From: Echinimonas agarilytica | GTDB taxonomy: Bacteria > Pseudomonadota > Gammaproteobacteria > Enterobacterales > Neiellaceae | Reading direction: 5' to 3' | DNA: 64,000 nucleotides | NCBI RefSeq assembly: GCF_023703465.1 | Contig: NZ_JAMQGP010000003.1 | Span: 124,001 to 188,000 of the forward strand | Shown: positions 30,301 through 37,156 of the stretch, in pieces | Layout: each line of letters begins with the position of its first letter | Numbering within the stretch: position 1 is the stretch's first letter | Position numbers and translations under genes: made by a program | The notes under the pieces: generated by a model | The model's input: only the letters and a program-made list of their open reading frames with translations | Told to the model about the DNA's origin: nothing | The model's database searches: none

Positions 30301-33300
30301 AATACCAGTAATGACTCGGGCAAATTAGTGGTACTTGACGGTTATGGTCAAGTTCAGATTGATAATCAAAGTGGCTATAACCTTGAATTGTCGAATATCA
30401 GCACTGGGCGTGGTGTTGAAGGTGTGATTGATATTACCGACATTGTTAGTGTTGATGCCGACGATAAACCCGTTCTGAAACGCACTATATACGAACGCCT
30501 CAATGGCAAAGTTTATCAGACGGTGAACTCAGGCAGCGCGACCAATGTGAACGAAAGTGGGCTCAGTTATGCACCCAAAGCAGGCATGGAATTTGTACTC
30601 ACCACAGCTCAAGATCAGTCATCTAAGTTTGTGTACATCAAAAAAGGAACGTCGTTGTTTGGCTTTATCAAGCTGAGCGAAGGTGAACTCAAGCAATACT
30701 TAGTGTCCTCAACGCCCGTTGGAGAGCCGGTTGCACTTGATGGTGGACGTTACTTGTTGGAAAACAATACAGGTTCTTACACCAACGTTAAGAAAAAAAC
30801 AGAGACGAAAACCACTGCCAGTGAGTTTACCTACAGTGAACGTTCTGAGTGTAACTGGTGGACACTGTGTACAGTGCAAAATGTCACTATTACAGCGCGA
30901 GAAACGCGTGGTCAAACCGTGGTCAATCGCAACTCTGTTTATGCCAGCCATCCGATCGCTATCGATTTTATTGGGGATGAAAGTGGTGGAGACGTTTCGG
31001 TGACATCAAATTTCAATTCCAAGGTTGATATCGCAGGTAGTATCTTCAATGAAAATGGTGTGACTAATATTCTCGCAGGCTCTGGTGAAATTGTGCAATC
31101 AGACGAAACCTCCGTGTTACAGACGGGGGCGCTCAATTTAGTGGCGAAAAACGACATTTACCGCGATGCCGATGCCACCCGAGTACAAGTTCGAGCAAGT
31201 GGCCAAGTCAACGCAGTCAGTGCGGATGGGCTGATTCGAATTGAACAGCAGCAAGGTGACTTGCAGGTCGGTAGCATCGTCGCTAACAACTTGGTCGAAC
31301 TGAAATCGGCAGGCGCTATCCAAAGTGCGTCCAATGCTTCTCAAGTCAAAGCCGACCGTATCAACTTAGTCGCATCTGGCGGAGGCATTGGTGAAAGTGC
31401 CGATGACCGACTGACGATTGCAGCAGGCTATACCACCGAATCTTTAAATGATGCCTTTGGTGTATCGATAGATGCCGTGGACGGAATCTACCTTGAACAA
31501 GTCGCTTCTGACATTAACATCGGTGGTCACTTATTGATTGATAAGGTTAAATCGGCAACCGGTGATATAGATCTCAAAGCACATGGCACTTTCATCGACA
31601 ACAACCCAGATGAGCGTGTGGATGATGCCACCCAAGAGCAACTATTGGCATTTTGGGATAGCACAGCATTGATTGGTGATGAAAACGACAATGTGTTCTT
31701 CGAAAGTGATGAGTTTAGTCAGTGGATCGATAGTCGAGACTACGATGCCATGTTCGCCAGCAGTGAATATCAGAACCTTTCTACCAATGGCAAAAAACAA
31801 GTGCAGTCTTTGGTGTCTGAAGAACGTCAAAACAACAATGGCTATTCTCAATATTGGCAAATGCGCTTAGAGCAAGCGGATCCTGACACATATAATGAAA
31901 ACTATCGTTATGCAGCGAGCGATGTCGAGATTGCCAACTTAGAACGCCAATGGGCTCGTGAAGGCGTTGATTCCAGTGAGTTCTCGGCTCGAACTACGCA
32001 ATACGAAGACGACCGTACCTCGCAATATCATACCTTGCATGATCAAGTGGGTGACTTAAACAACGGAGTTTATGACCAGGATTACGTGTATCAATTGAGT
32101 GAAGACGACAAGCAAGCATTACTCAAAGGATCGAGCTGGACAGAACGTGAACTCACGCTGGCTTTATCACCCGGACTCATCAAGGATGTGACCGATTCAA
32201 ACCCAATTCTTAAAGTCGCTAACGTCAGTGGTAAATCGGTTCGATTAGAATCGCAATCTGCTGGCATTGGGCACCAAGAAGTTCAGATCCGCATTCCCGG
32301 GAATGTTGCCGTGGGCACGTTGTCGTTGAGCCAAAAATTGGCACTAGCCTCGGCTGAACGTGGCGATATTCGTTATGAGGACGACGATATTATTATTACC
32401 CGTCGTCGTCAGGTGAATTTAGATTCCACCGATACCGTGTCGATCATCAGCCATTTTGGTGATGTTTATGTCGGCTCAGAAAGTGACATTACCATTGCGG
32501 AAATCGTGGCCGATAAGGAAGCACGGATCAAAGCCGCAGGCACAATTGATACTGAAGCTCTCAAGGGCGGCCAAACGGCTCATGTAACAGCCGAAAGTAT
32601 CATACTTGAATCAGCTCAAGGTGGTATTGGTAACGCCACCAACTCGGTGCTGATTGACCTGATCAATGGCGGCAGCTTAATTGCACGTTCGGAAGGTGAT
32701 TTATTCGTCAAAGAAACCAACGGAGACTTGTCGCTCGATACGGTTTATAGCCGCTCAGAGGTGTATTTAGAAAGTGATGCCAACATTATCGACGGTTTTG
32801 CCAATGATGACATCAACCTGATTGGGAACGGCATTTACCTCACCGCCAACAATGGCAGTATTGGTGACGCTGCGAATGCAGTCGATATAGAAGCGAGCCG
32901 CAATTCGTTGCTTACCGCCACCGCATTGCACAATGTTTATTTAGCGAATCATTCAGTGCCGTTGAATATTGACTCGATTACTGCGGGCAATATTGTGGGA
33001 TTAGACGTGGGTGTGACAGGTACCGCGATACACACTGAAATTTCGGCTGGCAAAGATGTTGTGATCACAGGCGATGGTAGCTTGGTTCTGCTTGCACCAT
33101 CGGGGGTGGGGAGCCAAATTAACGCGGGTGAGAATACCGAGATTGATATTGAAGGCAACCTGCTGATGGAACAAGAAAGTGCCATCATCGCGGACAATCT
33201 TACACTCGAAACCGGTGGTCAGGTAGAGCTTGCTGATATCACGGTATCTGAAGACTTGAATGTGCTGTCCGGTGATGACCTAACATTGGTGCAAAATTCT

Positions 33301-36300
33301 GCCATTCAAACTTCAGGAGTATCTTCAATTCGCTCTTTGGGCGCCATGAATAGCGCTGCAGGTTCGTCGCTGTTAAGCGGCGGCGCAATGACCTTGAGCG
33401 CTCTGGGTAGCATGACGTTGAGCCAGATCATGGCTCAACAATTGAGCGTTGATGGGCGATCGTCGGTGTCGTTAAACAACGTATCGATTTTGAATGATGC
33501 ACGCATTAGCGCACAAGGTGACATGAGCCTCAATCAAATCACAGCCAATACGCTGAATGCTGATAGCGCTGCTGCAATTGAACTGAGCACTATTGCCGTG
33601 ACCGAAGGCATGACCTTGGTTGCCGCTGATGATGTGATGATGGCACAAGCACAAGTCGGTGCTTTGGATGTGACCGCAGGCACAGCCGTATCGCTGGACG
33701 AAGTGGATGTAGCCGCAGCCGCAATACTGGCCTCACAAGGTGACATGAGCCTCAATCAAATCACAGCCAATACGCTGAATGCTGATAGCGCTGCTGCAAT
33801 TGAACTGAGCACTATTGCCGTGACCGAAGGCATGACCTTGGTTGCCGCTGATGATGTGATGATGGCACAAGCACAAGTCGGTGCTTTGGATGTGACCGCA
33901 GGCACAGCCGTATCGCTGGACGAAGTGGATGTAGCCGCAGCCGCAATACTGGCCTCACAAGGTGACATGAGCCTCAATCAAATCACAGCCAATACGCTGA
34001 ATGCTGATAGCGCTGCTGCAATTGAACTGAGCACTATTGCCGTGACCAAAGCGGTGACGTTAGTGTCATTGTTGACTATGGAATTGAGCGACCTTATGGC
34101 GCAGTCAATCACTGCAACCTCGCAAAATACGATGAATCTGACTCGCGTCGATATTCAGCAACAAGCCAGTTTCGACGCCTCGGGCGATCTTGCATTGACC
34201 ACTGTCTCTGCGCAAAACGCCGATATTTTAGGGCGTGCAAATATGGCACTTACCGATGTGAAGGTCGTTGATACCGCCAATGTGAACTCAGCGCAGCAGC
34301 TTTCTATGAATGATGTGAACGCCGCAAGCTTGCTTGCAAATGGAGGTTCGACCATCACCATTGTTAATGCCACGATTTCATCGGACGCAACAATCAATGC
34401 ACAAGACAACATGTCACTGACTTCCGTCTCGGCGGGGCAGCTTATGTTAGATGGCAAGGCATCCACGGCAATGCAGGATATTACAGTGCAAAACGATGTC
34501 ACTGTGACGACGGTCAATGTCCTTGAATTGGCGAATGCCATATCTGTTGGAACAGACGCAACAGTCTCAGCCAGTGGTATAAAAATGCAACAAGGCAGTA
34601 ATATGAACGTTGCTAAAAATGCGGTTCTAACCAGTGCTGATAGCATCGAATTGACTCAATTGAACGTTGGTAACAATCTAATGGTGGATGTAACCGGCGA
34701 CATGAATGTCATTCAATCTGTCACAGTGGGCGATAGTCTCAATGCACAAACATCTGGTGATGTTCGTTTCAATGCTGGTGCTGTTGTAACTTCGGCATCT
34801 GACCTAACCATCACTGCACAAGGCGCAATCCTAGGGGCAGAGAATTCAGAGCTCACAAGTGGCGAGTTGCTGACTTTGCTGGCTCAAGGAGATATCGAGA
34901 TTGAACAAGTCTCATCTCACAATGCCGAAATTCGGGGGCAGTCTGATGTCACGGTGGAAAACGCCTCATTTGCCAATGAGTCGCTGATTGACGTGCTAGG
35001 CGACTTAACCCTCATAAACATCGCAGCTGAGGAGCTATCTGTGACCAGTGAAGCCAATGCTCAAATGCAGGAAATTGCAGTGGGCAACAACTTTACGGCC
35101 GACATCGCTCAAGCCCTTGAACTTGGCAGTACCACTACAGTTGGCTTTAACAGCCGCGTTGAATCTGCATCCCTTGAGATGTTGCAAGGCAGCTCATTTG
35201 AATCAGGCAACAGTTCTGAGTTCACCACCGATACAGCGGCGAGCCTGACTGATGTTGCAGTGGCAGGTCAATTGATGATCAGTACTGGAACAGACTTACT
35301 GCTCAGAAACTCGATTTCTGCTGGCGCAGACCTAACGGCGAACAGCCAAAGAGCGTTTGAACTCGATAATGCTAGCGAGTTACGTTCCATTGGAGCTATG
35401 AGCTTATCCTCAGCGAATGACATGGTCACAGCATCTGACGCTCAAATCAGCTCTGGAGAGTTGATGACAGTAAGCGTTGGCGGTGATTTGCAAATGAGCC
35501 AAGTCACAGCCAATCAACTTGACGTTGAGGGCGAAGGTTCGATAGCGCTCGATCGAGTGACGATCGCACTTGGCGCGTCCATTGATTCTGCTGAAGATCT
35601 GCTGATTGAAGAATTATCATCCGATCAACTTACAATTGTGGGCGGTACTGATGTGTCACTTCAAACCATTGATGTCAGTCATGCCATAGCACTGGTCGCC
35701 GCGAATGTCATTGAGATAAACGATACGCTTGATGCTGGAACGAGCATTGAAGCAACCGCCACGCGTTTATTCATGAATCCAGATAGTGTGCTCAACGCTG
35801 GCAGTGACGTTGCTGTGAATACCGCTGCTGATGCGAGTTTCGAGCGGGTTAATATCGGCGGTCGATTTGATGTGACAGCAGGTTCTGACGTGTTATTGAA
35901 CCAAGCAGTTACAGCCACCAATGACGTTAGCATCAACGCGCTGGGCAATTTTGTCATGGCCAATACCGCGACTTTGAGTAGCGGCGAGCAAGTCATCATT
36001 GAAAGCGAGCAGAGTGTGGATATTCAAGAAATTGTCACCACTAGCACACTCACCGACGCGGTTGTGATTAAAGCCGGAGAACATATTGCGGGTTCGGATT
36101 CATCCGCACTTCATATTTCAGCGGTAAATGGTGGTGCAGAGCTAACGGCACAAACGGATATTGGCGCAGCTGATGTCGCGCTACTCACTCAAGTGCAAGC
36201 GCTTCAAGCAGAATCGGCGACAGGCAATATCTTTGTTCACAATACAGGTGATGTAGAAATATTGCTTGATGCCGGCACAGCCATCGAAGCAACCGTTGTA

Positions 36301-37101
36301 GGCCACATGACTTCAGCAACTCTGGTGCAAGCTGGAACAACTGCACAATTGGTTGCCTCTGAGTCAATGATGTTGAATCAACTTGAAGTGGGTCAGTCGG
36401 CCATGCTCGATAGCGCGTTAATTACTGCAAATATCACTCAGTTGGACGGTATAGACGCACCGCTAGCATTGGTGATTCAGCAAGGCGATTCGGCTGTGGA
36501 ACAAACACAGTTGGACGTGACAACTGATAACGGATTAGTGTTTGAGCGCTTTTGGAGTGAGCAAGTGGATGTGATGAGTCATCATCGCGAACTCATACTT
36601 GAAGGCGGCATATTCGAAACAGGCGCGCGTTTCCAAACGCCAGATACCTTGCTCGTTGTTGATAACGTTGAAGTGAAACGTCAGGTAGAGCCCGATGTGC
36701 AAGTGTACTCAAAACCAAAAGATGTAGAGTTTGTATTGGAAGGGCGTCAGCTTACCACCGAGAATGTCGTAATAGGAACGCGCAGCAGCCACACAGTGAA
36801 TACACCTTTGGGTGAAAACGTTGATTTAGCACGCTATACCGAGCACCAAACGCAAACCAGCTCAGCGCATCATCAAAGCCGTGATAACGCGATTGAAGTG
36901 CGTCAGAACGTGCTGCAAGTTCGTCAACAACGGGCGCAGCCAAGCTTGGCGTTACCTGAGGATACTAAACCAGAAAATTTAATGAATTTAGACAATGAAG
37001 AAACGGATGTGCCTTTGACGTATTTACCCAAGGCTCATGATGAAAACGGCTTAGCCATGTTGAAAAATCAAGATGCAAGGTTGCTCGTTGCTTCCCATTA
37101 A
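18337..37101 (+). CDS. Giant LktA-family filamentous adhesin (TpsA, two-partner secretion)
   Basis: A 6254-residue secreted exoprotein, well over 600 kDa. An extended signal peptide (1-35) ends PSAAIA. The TPS secretion domain follows (about 36-280, with NIIVDGRTKTSVTTQG, FNAFREFDVHQNKTVDLHLP and NPYGLIVGEQGSINVGNL) and resembles the LktA filamentous-adhesin group. Residues about 500-3300 are Ala/Gly/Ser/Asn-rich repeats of roughly 50 residues built on AVGASVSVNEISNQT-like units, forming a long beta-helix. A coiled-coil insert lies at about 3430-3640, a tryptophan-rich segment with Cys4172 and Cys4178, and a charged aromatic insert at about 4420-4610. Short beta-strand repeats follow, including a perfect 74-residue tandem duplication at 5059-5237. 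The C-terminal 130 residues are polar, with no recognisable toxin domain. TAAGGA precedes the ATG. Its transporter gene follows 55 bases downstream. Adhesion or biofilm function is inferred. Confidence 0.88.
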   Translation: MKAPRKHLALSEQCSALTAYALIFVFFFQPSAAIANNIIVDGRTKTSVTTQGAKTDVRTETVRGASGFNAFREFDVHQNKTVDLHLPSGTENLINMVYDKRSNIEGALNSVKDGSIGGNLIFVNPYGLIVGEQGSINVGNLSVSTPTPEFMNELINADGVISDARTQQLMIGNIPLSASGLITVKGQINAQDQVLLHGASIDVSGRVAVNPAVQSLSPAFTQLVNVDAEQLGAALVNNNGVIEIVAQNNIRIDGTLMADGSDQSNAGSVVLNAGKDIELNSSTLISAKGQGGLSDGGVVLSLAQNDAVMKSGAVIDVSSSAASGNGGFAEFSAKKSLRIENAEFAAHATNGKSGLVYLDPEKMEIAGLKTSAGSELLIEADELVVIEEGAIVSSRSVDSDHVNGASTADSGDIVIRAPNIVVEQQAQILAHSDSAAFEAGDVTLTNLRDTEVIDNDTLDDIIDSLGLEGKDIARLLNGDRDAQILVGVTKNAQSEYVEGTGAIIKGKDVDIHAYASDRFVSEDRLFGKRARANVWLHNTQIEAESINVQAEADTSLIPELFDESLSVGGFELDPNAFVENKIDALGIPDSAFYVKTEATADTRISGDNTELHSTGEMSIAAQAINAANPLSVGFYVGLEIIEADTTATVSVEDQSVLRSDSDDFTIEASSDTETTADANVAGINKKIEIALALTEIESTASVTLSGEGEIEAENLTVSATSSSEVENTALANSSGGDSLVTALSISDVQSTANVQANGDINADTLEVNALVEAESNTSASGGAKGKPGLSDRFTNLQNASKALLLDKALQALNFHNSSIPDKMFKQMKDGKFNVAGAITIADSNHNASALLGPLTHANVQNASNITAHVSDEIQIGADVASSSTGTALGGAITVGNYNNSSNAEILGGAELKAGDVNVSATTEHPYPWDFDYRSYEEVYDKLTGGIAGMLFNGVASNKNKAKGSGAAASVNSIEYNSNANAAIEDGAIVRLVNTGEHRLNVEAQTDTNLVMIAGQDPRSTGSNAIGGSVNVVVLGGEVLASVGAADISNDDGTGTLVGDLVNLDINAQTTNNAIVITEAGGTADRIGINGTVGYVKLDKQTKVYVDPAADISAQILSLNADTDLGIWNIAGGFIKSGAAGVGVSVAINDADVTTTSMIGDDDDTKPASASIHTEEVAIEARAKGVLDTISIAGAIVSSSDEKSTGIYQKYKDTKKKVEGYLVSATDFVNSKRSTASQDGSGGDNSASSKDSPKPSYGVAVSGAASVNQVAFETHAGVQNAALNTTDLNTNAINSVDLDAIAGSASLTKAKSSSTKTSAAFAGAFASNDMDNRTTATIDNATIDDVNSVQLQALSGGDQTAVGVGMAVNTSSSSSKSASIAGSVSLTHSNNQTTSELTGNSEMNGTANLDSSLAMTAYDQSQVHAGGGSLFYGGKGGVGAAITFTEIANQTQAIIDHATVQNLHAVSVKSINAANISSGAAMAGGGSSTNSLAGSFVFNEINNSNQVLIENGTVASTTDGDTIELVAIDQKTVSALDAIIDGRDSDSDIDNNGSTLSLNNDEGNSIVGVAGLVQVGKNNVGVSLANNKISNTTNVVVGISKLAADTVSAEAKTKTAINAVAVGVGGGTSSLAANGSVALSEINNQTNVFITPNRVSAPISSGAQADTVIASNNTSLMASDESDIKSLAGNLSFSAKTAIGAAVSVSEISNQTKTQAQGVTLLHSESLMASAANDSDIETLSASGGGAGKVAIGASVSVNEIDNQTIAQVSDSSFAMPSQRLQVIANDESDIGSLAGTINGAGKAAGGAAVSVNTIGNSTQAWISDLAHLSISDLISIDAANRANIDSYAVAGGGAGTAAFNGSASSNEISNVTESYLSNVQQASNSAALVVASGDYSTIESLAGNVGFAGSAAVGASVAVNRISNTTSAYVTQNSVLKANNVMVNGFSSAETDTIAVGVSASANAGIAGSVVVNINDSSVDAHIDGDSNVLAQHNVAVSAQSSDDIDVFAGALGIGVNGAGAGASVSVNQITSTTQAYISGAGTQVNALANSATGLAVTNGISDFDFASEVSSVAEAAENGEDGEGSTDSDYEKIALESKLNADTKATGVIVNARSMQNVDSIGATAGVGFYAGIAATGNVNILGGETRAYVNNATLNSVAGANDRQSVAVVAEDHTYTNAVVGAIGGGAAGIGAAVDTVIMERETLASIQNNATVNSEGNTKINALSSQGANSIAVGGAGGGAALAASGSVLKFDAITTAQVEQSNLDSGSIDVRAHGQNQSSFYDFAAALASGSAGSGTFAVNIVNNQTHATVNGTQATPLVLKSAGAVNVGASSDIDNQSLVISFAGGAGAAGVAGMAVVNLITSDTAAEVTDATIGSDADKVDSLTLSATDAISIDSKAGAAGVSGGAGIGAGATVNIVKNRVRADMVNADVVTENSGFVSLIADSQKQADTITATAGAGLTVGIGGAALVNLFGAELTGDAADELDNGGDGTLSTVDKFTQGSKSDLLEGQSSNTITAQELAAIDTKGQTEVKSSASSAPLEGQFITRTSITGAGSSVTTGTLNLDASDQTSAESTVGGFAAGAVGFGGAFALTEVNNNLIAEVGQGVNVTASSVNLNAQADKVSGEAAVIDSDVYAGAAGIVGAGAAIALGSVNNTVLARYNGNLNDHSPSLNKNASVNILAQDSSSVLTDAKGAAAGAAAAGIVVSESSKQSAVVAELGNGNIEDFTQLKIEAITEGNIHTLAQAAAGGLLGSGAGASALAEESTEVSVEVADSANISDQSGNVIVLAQADADVSADADGVAVAGGLGVGVSTAEAIQHTQVKVDIGNNVDIDVNRLTAKAMLNQSNIHADALAVGGGLLSGSSATWAKSENLSDTSLAIGNLASLMTQNGLSLMTDSQAVQSASVDAANGGIVAVGANQSLVLNRAQSVVNIGDSTSLNNANAGDVILAAKGTTSSLADSVSGSGGVVSGVSTKATTNTATRTQVNINSDSSISNANDDVQLLAQQSNQINSKVDGINASLVGASGALASNMVDSEVGLSLSKAAIEAKRISLAANNTTLKHWLGAVSQTSDGSNATANVNSGSGGVVDAPAARSSTSILHATNIDVADESQLLASGDENSQSNTALAVDVLNTIQAKDKVVLNSGGAIAVAKSSSKIVSTINGGVQIDDSKVLAEYGQLALGTRNDVAIYARAAADTYGLAGAPEGISVASLAGDQGITIGSGSELLADHGQLRLTAGQNSSGDNSSIDLKSKVNLWNKTAIPMDTDPDARAEVSLNSLLDVKSNAAVKASDDIYLIATDGDVNLYAYGLGKDIYRETLAKVGSAISNAFGGGDVNFDITSSTETDNTNATVNIDGSIETSIHRDQFIEITYVKNPASTDMIVDADGTVTQYVQFSPDDPSNTKLQGLYYKIKTSSEVGYESIERLGLADNLKQRMEKLEDLQDQYAADSVSFAAYGNEIDFLQRQLVDMGLGGFDDKGDYIPGTLNTANKLSPKAQLQIVQDDNKAQRTDVNLEIDAKTADQTAIVGEIATVDADKAESERLRDIEQGKLDAENAKDEADRDADLISEYETEIVRLNDDIAEKDNELGVLNTELGVVNVELAGLENRKTSIQSNIDTLQAQIVTASDTPISGPEADFMEVDSIRVDLGNIIVKADNLTGTGSIKAPNDASISVSNDAPIHLTLNDLFINDQGGNITFNSYLVDGINDVKAINKSGNAPGFTASNFVTARSDGDPEITITSTYNPTAAPYKSDFPATAPDIYFGSKDNEERSTIWNPEGRFTATSAAGSLIFEYADVLAGTVELAAENGDFVQSYTDNFYHVGGEPITVEGNKQTVGRGIFANGDILISARYLNINSTIQSGREMWQLDIGSAPTVQARIDGNDSFVTESKVKSLASGQGASVTYIKDDDGKLVSVEFSTAFAKTYYDTYKSQSNASEFFRLVVANDDTIGAAFDASSDTIVVDGVEVSGGFIQLFGQLMNTSNDSGKLVVLDGYGQVQIDNQSGYNLELSNISTGRGVEGVIDITDIVSVDADDKPVLKRTIYERLNGKVYQTVNSGSATNVNESGLSYAPKAGMEFVLTTAQDQSSKFVYIKKGTSLFGFIKLSEGELKQYLVSSTPVGEPVALDGGRYLLENNTGSYTNVKKKTETKTTASEFTYSERSECNWWTLCTVQNVTITARETRGQTVVNRNSVYASHPIAIDFIGDESGGDVSVTSNFNSKVDIAGSIFNENGVTNILAGSGEIVQSDETSVLQTGALNLVAKNDIYRDADATRVQVRASGQVNAVSADGLIRIEQQQGDLQVGSIVANNLVELKSAGAIQSASNASQVKADRINLVASGGGIGESADDRLTIAAGYTTESLNDAFGVSIDAVDGIYLEQVASDINIGGHLLIDKVKSATGDIDLKAHGTFIDNNPDERVDDATQEQLLAFWDSTALIGDENDNVFFESDEFSQWIDSRDYDAMFASSEYQNLSTNGKKQVQSLVSEERQNNNGYSQYWQMRLEQADPDTYNENYRYAASDVEIANLERQWAREGVDSSEFSARTTQYEDDRTSQYHTLHDQVGDLNNGVYDQDYVYQLSEDDKQALLKGSSWTERELTLALSPGLIKDVTDSNPILKVANVSGKSVRLESQSAGIGHQEVQIRIPGNVAVGTLSLSQKLALASAERGDIRYEDDDIIITRRRQVNLDSTDTVSIISHFGDVYVGSESDITIAEIVADKEARIKAAGTIDTEALKGGQTAHVTAESIILESAQGGIGNATNSVLIDLINGGSLIARSEGDLFVKETNGDLSLDTVYSRSEVYLESDANIIDGFANDDINLIGNGIYLTANNGSIGDAANAVDIEASRNSLLTATALHNVYLANHSVPLNIDSITAGNIVGLDVGVTGTAIHTEISAGKDVVITGDGSLVLLAPSGVGSQINAGENTEIDIEGNLLMEQESAIIADNLTLETGGQVELADITVSEDLNVLSGDDLTLVQNSAIQTSGVSSIRSLGAMNSAAGSSLLSGGAMTLSALGSMTLSQIMAQQLSVDGRSSVSLNNVSILNDARISAQGDMSLNQITANTLNADSAAAIELSTIAVTEGMTLVAADDVMMAQAQVGALDVTAGTAVSLDEVDVAAAAILASQGDMSLNQITANTLNADSAAAIELSTIAVTEGMTLVAADDVMMAQAQVGALDVTAGTAVSLDEVDVAAAAILASQGDMSLNQITANTLNADSAAAIELSTIAVTKAVTLVSLLTMELSDLMAQSITATSQNTMNLTRVDIQQQASFDASGDLALTTVSAQNADILGRANMALTDVKVVDTANVNSAQQLSMNDVNAASLLANGGSTITIVNATISSDATINAQDNMSLTSVSAGQLMLDGKASTAMQDITVQNDVTVTTVNVLELANAISVGTDATVSASGIKMQQGSNMNVAKNAVLTSADSIELTQLNVGNNLMVDVTGDMNVIQSVTVGDSLNAQTSGDVRFNAGAVVTSASDLTITAQGAILGAENSELTSGELLTLLAQGDIEIEQVSSHNAEIRGQSDVTVENASFANESLIDVLGDLTLINIAAEELSVTSEANAQMQEIAVGNNFTADIAQALELGSTTTVGFNSRVESASLEMLQGSSFESGNSSEFTTDTAASLTDVAVAGQLMISTGTDLLLRNSISAGADLTANSQRAFELDNASELRSIGAMSLSSANDMVTASDAQISSGELMTVSVGGDLQMSQVTANQLDVEGEGSIALDRVTIALGASIDSAEDLLIEELSSDQLTIVGGTDVSLQTIDVSHAIALVAANVIEINDTLDAGTSIEATATRLFMNPDSVLNAGSDVAVNTAADASFERVNIGGRFDVTAGSDVLLNQAVTATNDVSINALGNFVMANTATLSSGEQVIIESEQSVDIQEIVTTSTLTDAVVIKAGEHIAGSDSSALHISAVNGGAELTAQTDIGAADVALLTQVQALQAESATGNIFVHNTGDVEILLDAGTAIEATVVGHMTSATLVQAGTTAQLVASESMMLNQLEVGQSAMLDSALITANITQLDGIDAPLALVIQQGDSAVEQTQLDVTTDNGLVFERFWSEQVDVMSHHRELILEGGIFETGARFQTPDTLLVVDNVEVKRQVEPDVQVYSKPKDVEFVLEGRQLTTENVVIGTRSSHTVNTPLGENVDLARYTEHQTQTSSAHHQSRDNAIEVRQNVLQVRQQRAQPSLALPEDTKPENLMNLDNEETDVPLTYLPKAHDENGLAMLKNQDARLLVASH
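33512..34047 (+). repeat. Perfect 222-bp tandem repeat, 2.4 copies, inside the adhesin gene
   Basis: Copies begin at 33512, 33734 and 33956; the first two are full (222 bp) and the third stops matching at about 34047. The copies look identical base for base where compared. The unit is 74 codons, so the frame is kept, encoding SQGDMSLNQITANTLNADSA and onward. Identity at synonymous sites points to a recent duplication or ongoing homogenisation. Confidence 0.95.
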
Positions 37102-37156
37102 TAGCTCTATGATGTTTGAAATCAGAGGGATATGCAAAGAATCATGAGGACGTGAA

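Noticed and set aside
33512..34047. CRISPR-like array
   Set aside because: The 222-bp units are contiguous, coding and in frame, with no spacers.
36700..37101. Possible CdiA-type toxin tail with an immunity gene
   Set aside because: No VENN-like boundary, nuclease or pore motif is visible, and the next gene is the TpsB transporter, not a small immunity protein.
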